From: Bdellovibrionales bacterium | GTDB lineage: Bacteria > Pseudomonadota > Alphaproteobacteria > UBA9219 | Direction of reading: 5' to 3' | Length of the DNA: 64,000 nucleotides | Assembly (NCBI GenBank): GCA_041662785.1 | Contig: JBAZRW010000001.1 | Location: 248,001-312,000 of the forward strand | Shown here: piece by piece, positions 58,986 through 64,000 of the stretch | How positions within the stretch are numbered: position 1 is the first letter of the stretch | Layout: each line of letters opens with the position of its first letter | Notes under the pieces: generated by a model | The model's input: the letters and a program-made list of their open reading frames with translations, nothing else | Database searches by the model: none | What the model was told of the DNA's origin: nothing | Program-made: the position numbers and the translations under genes

Positions 58986-60458
58986 ATGTTTTATGCCACA
59001 ACGCCAACCTTTGATCTTAGCCCCGTTCGCTTGAATTATGTCGCCGCACTGCGCGGCGTTGTGCCGATGGGTCCCGAAATCTCTTTTCTTTATGCCCAAA
59101 CGGGAGGCTTCGATCTTGATTCCTTTTTGTGTTTGGCCGCCAGTAACCCCCAAGGCCATTTTTATGGCATGAGGGCAGAAGGGGTAGAAACCGCACAAGC
59201 CACCGCGTTGACAAGGAAAGTAACTAACGCAACCTTTGTCGCCACAAACGATCAACTCCCCACAGGTCTCAACTACCTGTGCTACGATCAAACAGAATCC
59301 GTCGCCTCGCCGCAAGAGCGTGAAACTTTTTTTGCCCTGGCACAAAGTCATTTGGCGGCAAGCGGCCTTTTGGCATATCGCTACCGTGCCTATGACAACG
59401 CCGATGAATCCTTAAGTTTTCTTATTAGCGAATACGCGCCAGAAATGTCTGCGGCGCAAGCACAAGAGTTTTTGGCTGAGATTAAAACGCTAGGCGTTTC
59501 GTACTTTGCCGAACACCCCATCGCCCAAGCAGCCTTAGAAAAAGCCATAACGACACAGATGTCTGACGCTTTCTTTGATCTTTGCGGGAGCACAAAGCCG
59601 CACGTTTCAGGGACTTTGGAAACCATGGCAGGCCTTTTGCCTCGCGAATTTTCTTTTGTGGGCGATGCCGATTTCGGCGCGAACTACCTTGAGCTTGCCG
59701 CGCCAGCCGCCTCACATGAAGCCTTAGGCAAGTGCCGCGATCATCTCCTTTATGAACCCATTAAGGACTTTACGCTGGAACGCCTTGTCCGCAATGATAT
59801 TTGGGTCAAACGCCCCGCCGAGCAAACAGCCGACCCCGTAGCGTTGTTCGAACACTTTACCTTTGGCATCACGACCCCCAAGGAACGCGTGCCAACCCGC
59901 CACACCACGCAGGGCGGCACAATCAGCTTTGCGACTCCTCTTTTCATGCGCCTTATCGATCTGATGTGCACCTTGCCCGTCGGCATTGGCGACTTTCTAA
60001 GTCATCCTGCCGGACACGGCATGGATCAAGACGAGGTTGTCGCCGCTATTCATGTGCTTGTCGCTTGCGGCATCGCCCAACCCATGCGTGCGCACTATGA
60101 AGGCAAAATAAACGCCGACCACCGCGCGCCGACATGGGCGACAGCCTTTAACGACTATCTTTCGGATACAACCATTACCGAATCTTCCGTGCGTCTTGCC
60201 TCCTCTATCATCGGGGAGTCGTTTACCCTCACCGCCCGCGAAGCGTTGGTTTTGCAAGCCGTTCACCGCGTCGGGTTGTCCCTTTCCGCTGGCGCGCTTT
60301 TGCCAGAGCTTCAAAAGCTTATACAGAAAAATCCAGCGCTAGCGGCCAAAATTATGGATGCGGCGGAACCCACGGATGAGGTGGTTCATAACATCATCAC
60401 CGATGTTGTCTCAAAAGAGCTTATCGGCTGGTATGCTTATGGCCTTTTGGCTGCGTGA
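58986..60458 (+). CDS. Degenerate SAM-methyltransferase-like protein with regulatory domain
   Basis: This 490-residue protein follows flgL by 26 bases. The N-terminal half aligns in layout with class I methyltransferases (DLSPVRLNYVAALRGV, then CLAASNPQGHFYGMRAEG), but the SAM-binding GxGxG segment is replaced by QTGGFDLDSFLCLA. The C-terminal part (about 220-490; LLYEPIKDFTLERLVRNDIW, HVLVACGIAQPM) resembles the methyltransferase regulatory domain. It is probably a non-catalytic relative, perhaps linked to flagellar glycosylation or modification by its position; this is inference. Confidence 0.6.
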   Translation: MFYATTPTFDLSPVRLNYVAALRGVVPMGPEISFLYAQTGGFDLDSFLCLAASNPQGHFYGMRAEGVETAQATALTRKVTNATFVATNDQLPTGLNYLCYDQTESVASPQERETFFALAQSHLAASGLLAYRYRAYDNADESLSFLISEYAPEMSAAQAQEFLAEIKTLGVSYFAEHPIAQAALEKAITTQMSDAFFDLCGSTKPHVSGTLETMAGLLPREFSFVGDADFGANYLELAAPAASHEALGKCRDHLLYEPIKDFTLERLVRNDIWVKRPAEQTADPVALFEHFTFGITTPKERVPTRHTTQGGTISFATPLFMRLIDLMCTLPVGIGDFLSHPAGHGMDQDEVVAAIHVLVACGIAQPMRAHYEGKINADHRAPTWATAFNDYLSDTTITESSVRLASSIIGESFTLTAREALVLQAVHRVGLSLSAGALLPELQKLIQKNPALAAKIMDAAEPTDEVVHNIITDVVSKELIGWYAYGLLAA

Positions 60459-60707
60459 TTCAAGCCATCGGTATTTAAGGCATCGATACACGCCATAAAG
60501 ACTGAGCAATCCGAAAATGCTCATGCTGGTAAACGCGGCCAGATTCCAGTTGTTCGACAAGGAATAAAGCATCAACGCCGCGTTGATGGAATTAAGAAGG
60601 GAATACTGCAACCTCTTGGCATAATCACGCTGCCATTGAAGACGGGCATATGAATAGAGGCCAAGGCTCATACCCACCAAGCCAGCAAAATCATAATGGC
60701 TTATCAT
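60411..60707 (-). CDS. Small CBU_0592-like membrane protein
   Basis: This 98-residue product begins MISHYDFAGLVGMSLGLYSY and has three hydrophobic segments (FAGLVGMSLGLYSY; YSLLNSINAALMLYSLS; SMSIFGLLSLYGVYR). Size and pattern resemble the CBU_0592 membrane-protein group; the function is unknown. Its last 48 bases overlap the convergent 3' end of the methyltransferase-like gene. It follows ackA by 45 bases on the same strand. An ATG at 60737 would add ten residues. Confidence 0.55.
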   Translation of the reverse strand: MISHYDFAGLVGMSLGLYSYARLQWQRDYAKRLQYSLLNSINAALMLYSLSNNWNLAAFTSMSIFGLLSLYGVYRCLKYRWLESRSQKAISIPADKLF

Positions 60708-60751
60708 TGATACCCGCCCACCCAATTGTCGAAACACAGACGCCGATCAAG

Positions 60752-61954
60752 TTAATGTTTTAGCTCTTTTTGCTCTACGGCCTCTCGCGCATGACGAGAA
60801 ATGACAACTTCTTCATTCGTCGGGATTACCCAAATCTGAATCTTGCTGTCCGCCGAAGAAATCATGACTTCTTGCCCGCGCGGCGCATTGGCATTTTTCT
60901 CGGCATCGTACTTAACACCCATCCACGCAAACGATTCCAACACCTGCGCCCGAATGGTCACGGCGTTTTCCCCCATGCCGCCCGTAAAGACAATCGCATC
61001 CGCGCCGCCCAAAAGACTAATTAAGCCTGCGCCCTCCTTGGTAATGCGAAGGCAAAACAGATCGACGGCCTCACGCGCATTGGGGGAATCGCTCTTCAGC
61101 AAAACGCCCATGTCGTTGCTAATCCCCGATACGCCGCGCAGACCCGAATCATGATAAAGCATCCGCTCAATCGCCGGTTCATCCAGCTTGGCTTCGCGCA
61201 GGAAGTACAAAATCACACCGGGATCAAGCGATCCGGGACGCGTCCCCATCATAAGGCCGTCTAAAACCGAAAAGCCCATGGAGGTTGTAAAGCTCTTTCC
61301 GCCCTCCATCGCACACATGCTCGCGCCGTTGCCAAGATGCATGACCAGCGTCTTGCCCGCATAGGCCGCGGGCGCGACTTCCTTCATCCGGCCTGCAATG
61401 TATTCATAGGAAAGGCCGTGGAAGCCATAACGGCGCACGCCCTTTTCATGCCAGATGCGCGGAATGGGATAGCGCGTCTGCAAGGAGGGAATCGTCGTAT
61501 GGAACGCTGTATCAAAGCAAGCAACCTGCGGGACATCGGGACGGATTTCCTGAATAAACTCGACAATGTCCAGATTGAACGGCTGGTGAAGCGGCGCTAA
61601 CGGAACCAGCGTCTTTAAATAAGCAAGGATATAGGGGCGCACGACCGAAGGCTTGGCCAAATCGCCACCATGCACGACGCGATGGCCAACACCAACCAAG
61701 ACAACTTCAGGCATAATCGCATCAAGCCAGTCTAACAAAATACGTGCGGCGTCCGAAGGCGACTTGCAAATAGCATCCGTGACAACAGGTTGCGTCTTGC
61801 CATCAAACCCAGAGCCCTTGGCTTCAAAAACCGCTTTTGTGCCGATGCCCGTGATCGAACCGCGGCCGATGCAATCATCCCCGCCAACAAACAAAGCGAA
61901 CTTCAGGCTCGACGAGCCCGCATTCATTACCAGAACGGCGGATTTCTGCTCCAT
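60752..61954 (-). CDS. ackA: Acetate kinase AckA
   Basis: This 400-residue ASKHA-fold kinase catalyses acetyl-phosphate plus ADP to acetate plus ATP (or a related acyl substrate). It has the N-terminal VLVMNAGSSSLKFALF, the HRVVHGG motif, AIDTAFHTT-like CFDTAFHTTIPS, VMHLGNGASMCAM and the C-terminal GGMGENAVTIRAQV. It lies three bases after the MaoC-Pta gene, so the two form an operon for acyl-CoA/acyl-phosphate conversion. Confidence 0.95.
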   Translation of the reverse strand: MEQKSAVLVMNAGSSSLKFALFVGGDDCIGRGSITGIGTKAVFEAKGSGFDGKTQPVVTDAICKSPSDAARILLDWLDAIMPEVVLVGVGHRVVHGGDLAKPSVVRPYILAYLKTLVPLAPLHQPFNLDIVEFIQEIRPDVPQVACFDTAFHTTIPSLQTRYPIPRIWHEKGVRRYGFHGLSYEYIAGRMKEVAPAAYAGKTLVMHLGNGASMCAMEGGKSFTTSMGFSVLDGLMMGTRPGSLDPGVILYFLREAKLDEPAIERMLYHDSGLRGVSGISNDMGVLLKSDSPNAREAVDLFCLRITKEGAGLISLLGGADAIVFTGGMGENAVTIRAQVLESFAWMGVKYDAEKNANAPRGQEVMISSADSKIQIWVIPTNEEVVISRHAREAVEQKELKH

Positions 61955-61957
61955 GAT

Positions 61958-63358
61958 TTATTCTCCCATCCGGCTTTTTTGTTCAATGTTAGCAAGCACC
62001 GCTAGAGCTGCCGAGGCGAGGCGCGCGTGAGCGGGATCGGCACGGCTTGTCAGCATGATGGGAACCTTGGCCCCCAAAACAATGCCCGCCGCCTCAGCCG
62101 CACCAAGATACGCCAATTGTTTAGCCAGCATATTGCCCGCTTCAATATTGGGAACGATAAGCACGTCAGCTTGTCCCGCCACGCGCGATTCGATATTCTT
62201 GATTTTAACCGCTTCCATGCTAATCGCGTTATCAAAAGCCAAGGGACCGTCCAGAGTCGCGCCAACGATCTGCTTACGATGCGCCATCTTACAAAGGATC
62301 GCCGCATCCATCGTCGCCGGCATGTGGAAGCTAACCGTTTCCGCTGCCGCCAAAATGGCAACCTTGGGGTCCAAAAGCCCCAGCGCATGGGCCATGTAAA
62401 TGGCGTTTTGGGTGATGTGCTTCTTGCACTCAAGGTCAGGGGCAATGTTCAGCGCCGCATCCGAGATCAAGAGCGGGAACTTATAGGTCGGCACATCCAT
62501 CACAAAAATATGGCTCATCCGGCTCTCGGTGCGAAGGCCCAGATCCTTATGAACAACCGCGCCCATCAGCTCGTCCGTATGAAGGGCCCCCTTCATCAAC
62601 GCGCCAACCCTACCTTCGCGGGCCATGGCCACGGCCACGATGGCCGCTTCATGGCTATGGGTAACATCAACAATTTCACAGCCTTCAAGGGAAACACCCG
62701 CCGCTTCAGCAGCGGCCTTAATCTTCGCTTCGGGCCCAACCAAAATAGGCCGGATCAATCCGGCCTTGCGAGCTTCGTCCATGCCCGTTAAAGAGGAATT
62801 ATCGCAAGGGTGCACGACAGCGGTAGGCAGCGCGTCATGGCCTTGCGCCTTTTGGATCATCATCCCCATGCGATCATGGTGCAGAATGTTAATCTCCGGC
62901 AGGTCTTGGCAACTATGGCGTATTTTGTCCAGCGGAGCCAAAACGGTAGCAATGCCGATGATAACCTCTTCGGCACGTTGATTGATGCCGATGCAGTTCA
63001 GTGTAACGGTTTTGTGCTCTGGATCTTTGGACGCCACGGTTACCGTGACCTCAATCGTGTCATCAGGCCGCACGGGCTTAAGGAACTTAATTCCCTGCTC
63101 TAAATAAACCGTGCCCGGACCAGGCAGCTTGGTTCCCAAAACAGCCGAAAACATCGCGCCGCTAAGCATGCCGTGAGCGACAACGCCGTGAAAACGACCC
63201 TTAAACGAAAATTCTTCATCAAGATGCGAAGGGTTATTATCCCCCGACACAACGGCGAAAAGCTCAATATCGCGCCGCGTGAGCTTGCGCGTGATCTTGG
63301 CAAAATCGCCGACATTTATTTCATCAAACGTCTTATTTTCAAGAAACGTCTCAGTCAT
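61958..63358 (-). CDS. MaoC hydratase-phosphate acyltransferase fusion
   Basis: This 466-residue bifunctional protein has an N-terminal MaoC hot-dog domain (about 1-150; RRDIELFAVVSGDNNPSHLD, VAHGMLSGAMFSAVLG) and a C-terminal Pta/phosphobutyryltransferase domain (about 165-465; GLIRPILVGPEAKIKAAAEA, VLIVPNIEAGNMLAKQLAYL). It probably hydrates an enoyl-CoA and transfers acyl groups between CoA and phosphate; with AckA it makes ATP. The start at 63358 is chosen at MTETFLE; the frame extends upstream without a plausible leader. Confidence 0.88.
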   Translation of the reverse strand: MTETFLENKTFDEINVGDFAKITRKLTRRDIELFAVVSGDNNPSHLDEEFSFKGRFHGVVAHGMLSGAMFSAVLGTKLPGPGTVYLEQGIKFLKPVRPDDTIEVTVTVASKDPEHKTVTLNCIGINQRAEEVIIGIATVLAPLDKIRHSCQDLPEINILHHDRMGMMIQKAQGHDALPTAVVHPCDNSSLTGMDEARKAGLIRPILVGPEAKIKAAAEAAGVSLEGCEIVDVTHSHEAAIVAVAMAREGRVGALMKGALHTDELMGAVVHKDLGLRTESRMSHIFVMDVPTYKFPLLISDAALNIAPDLECKKHITQNAIYMAHALGLLDPKVAILAAAETVSFHMPATMDAAILCKMAHRKQIVGATLDGPLAFDNAISMEAVKIKNIESRVAGQADVLIVPNIEAGNMLAKQLAYLGAAEAAGIVLGAKVPIMLTSRADPAHARLASAALAVLANIEQKSRMGE

Positions 63359-63556
63359 GGGCTGGATCCATTCAATTTGAGAAACAGGAAACGACAAGGG
63401 AGCGGCATCTTCCCGAAAGACAAGGGGGAAGCGCGCCAAAGGGTAGGCCTCATTTGTACATTAACCATAACCGTTTGTCAGCTTGAACTTGCGCAGGCAG
63501 AGGAAAATTGGGTTTTTGGGGTCGATTGTGCCGAAAACATCACGCCAGCCCTAGAA

Positions 63557-64000
63557 TCAAGAGGCCGGAATCAATCTGTTATAAAGCGCGATCATTTGTT
63601 CGGTCACGGCCTTGCGCGTGTAAGTACGGCTGTAGGTATCAAACCCTGCCGCGATCATGCGGCGACGCAAGGCTTCATCCCCCAAGGCCCGCGCAAGGGC
63701 TTTCCCCAAAGCGTCAGAATCGTCAATCGGCACCAAAAGGCCATTCTGGCCGTCCTCGATATGGGCGGCGGGGCCAGCGCTTTTGGCGGCCACCAAGGGG
63801 GTTCCGGCCGCCCAAGCCTCTAAAATAACCGTCCCGAACGGCTCATAACGAGAAGGTAAAACGCAGACATTCGCCGCCCTTAATAGCGCGCCACGATCCG
63901 TGCGCCAGCCCAAAAACCGGACACGAGATTCTAACCCCAGCTTGCGGCACAATTTTTCCAAATCACCGCGCAAAGGCCCCTCGCCAGCCAGCCAGAAAAC
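63557..64000 (-). CDS. Glycosyltransferase family 4 (3' part, cut by window edge)
   Basis: The reading frame continues past the right edge, beginning in the window with VFWLAGEGPLRGDLEKLCRK. It contains the GT-B signature LPSRYEPFGTVILEAWAAGT (the E-x7-E region of nucleotide-sugar binding) and a terminal helix AVTEQMIALYNRL. It should transfer a sugar in surface glycan or LPS synthesis. About 147 residues are visible. Confidence 0.85.
   Translation of the reverse strand, partial: VFWLAGEGPLRGDLEKLCRKLGLESRVRFLGWRTDRGALLRAANVCVLPSRYEPFGTVILEAWAAGTPLVAAKSAGPAAHIEDGQNGLLVPIDDSDALGKALARALGDEALRRRMIAAGFDTYSRTYTRKAVTEQMIALYNRLIPAS

Noticed and set aside
1..64000. CRISPR arrays, tRNA or rRNA genes, insertion sequences
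   Set aside because: No regular repeat-spacer pattern, tRNA cloverleaf, rRNA segment or transposase frame was noticed. This was by eye only and a tRNAscan/ISfinder run could differ.

Overview
The window looks like a chromosomal segment of an alphaproteobacterium. The evidence is a CpaA-F/TadBC pilus operon, an SOS box of the GTTC-N7-GTTC type in front of lexA, a GcrA-like regulator, a sigma-54-type promoter in front of flgE, and a MaoC-phosphotransacetylase fusion next to ackA. The genus cannot be fixed from this sequence. I saw no rRNA, tRNA or CRISPR array.

Layout. 1-412: start of motA (minus strand, cut by the window edge). 663-9239: a tightly packed plus-strand Tad/Cpa pilus operon (small coupled ORF, cpaA, cpaB, cpaC, a short cpaD, cpaE, cpaF, tadB, tadC), with an inverted repeat directly in front. 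No Flp pilin gene is visible. 9244-11531: minus-strand single genes (LMW-PTP-like protein without its catalytic Cys, 5-formyl-THF cyclo-ligase, a small secreted protein, a Spy/CpxP-like protein). 11681-20793: a minus-strand type IVb thin-pilus operon in the order pilL-N-O-P-Q-R followed by two prepilins. 21098-35490: a long minus-strand run that begins with secreted proteins of unknown function, including four tandem Cys-rich paralogues. It continues through an unknown cytoplasmic protein, a lytic transglycosylase, a DsbC-like thioredoxin-fold protein and a small membrane protein to dotD-dotC-dotB-icmT.

35600-40067 is an interruption: an O-antigen-ligase-like protein, trmL and groES-groEL. 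40342-48515 resumes the secretion system on the minus strand: dotI, a second dotI, dotH, dotG, a traP/dotF-position protein, traQ- and traR-position membrane proteins and icmJ/dotN, all downstream of a GcrA-like gene. 49193-54266: gltX, comEC, a Sel1-repeat protein and lexA. 54521-58959: flgE-flgK-flgL, followed by a degenerate methyltransferase-like protein, a small membrane protein, ackA, the MaoC-Pta fusion and the end of a glycosyltransferase.

How it fits together. The dot/icm genes occur in two blocks, and within each block the order matches the IncI (R64) transfer region (traH-I-J-K; traM-N-O-P-Q-R-T). They are accompanied by an R64-type thin pilus and a PilT-like transglycosylase. This is therefore an IncI-like type IVB secretion/conjugation machine on what appears to be a chromosome. 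The coupling proteins (DotL/M), DotA, DotO and a relaxase are not in the window. Its unusual part is the array of four secreted Cys-rich paralogues, plus a related pair of which one carries a lysozyme-like domain. They lie in the same run as a thioredoxin-fold protein that could serve their disulphides. I consider this array the best candidate for an undescribed component or substrate set.
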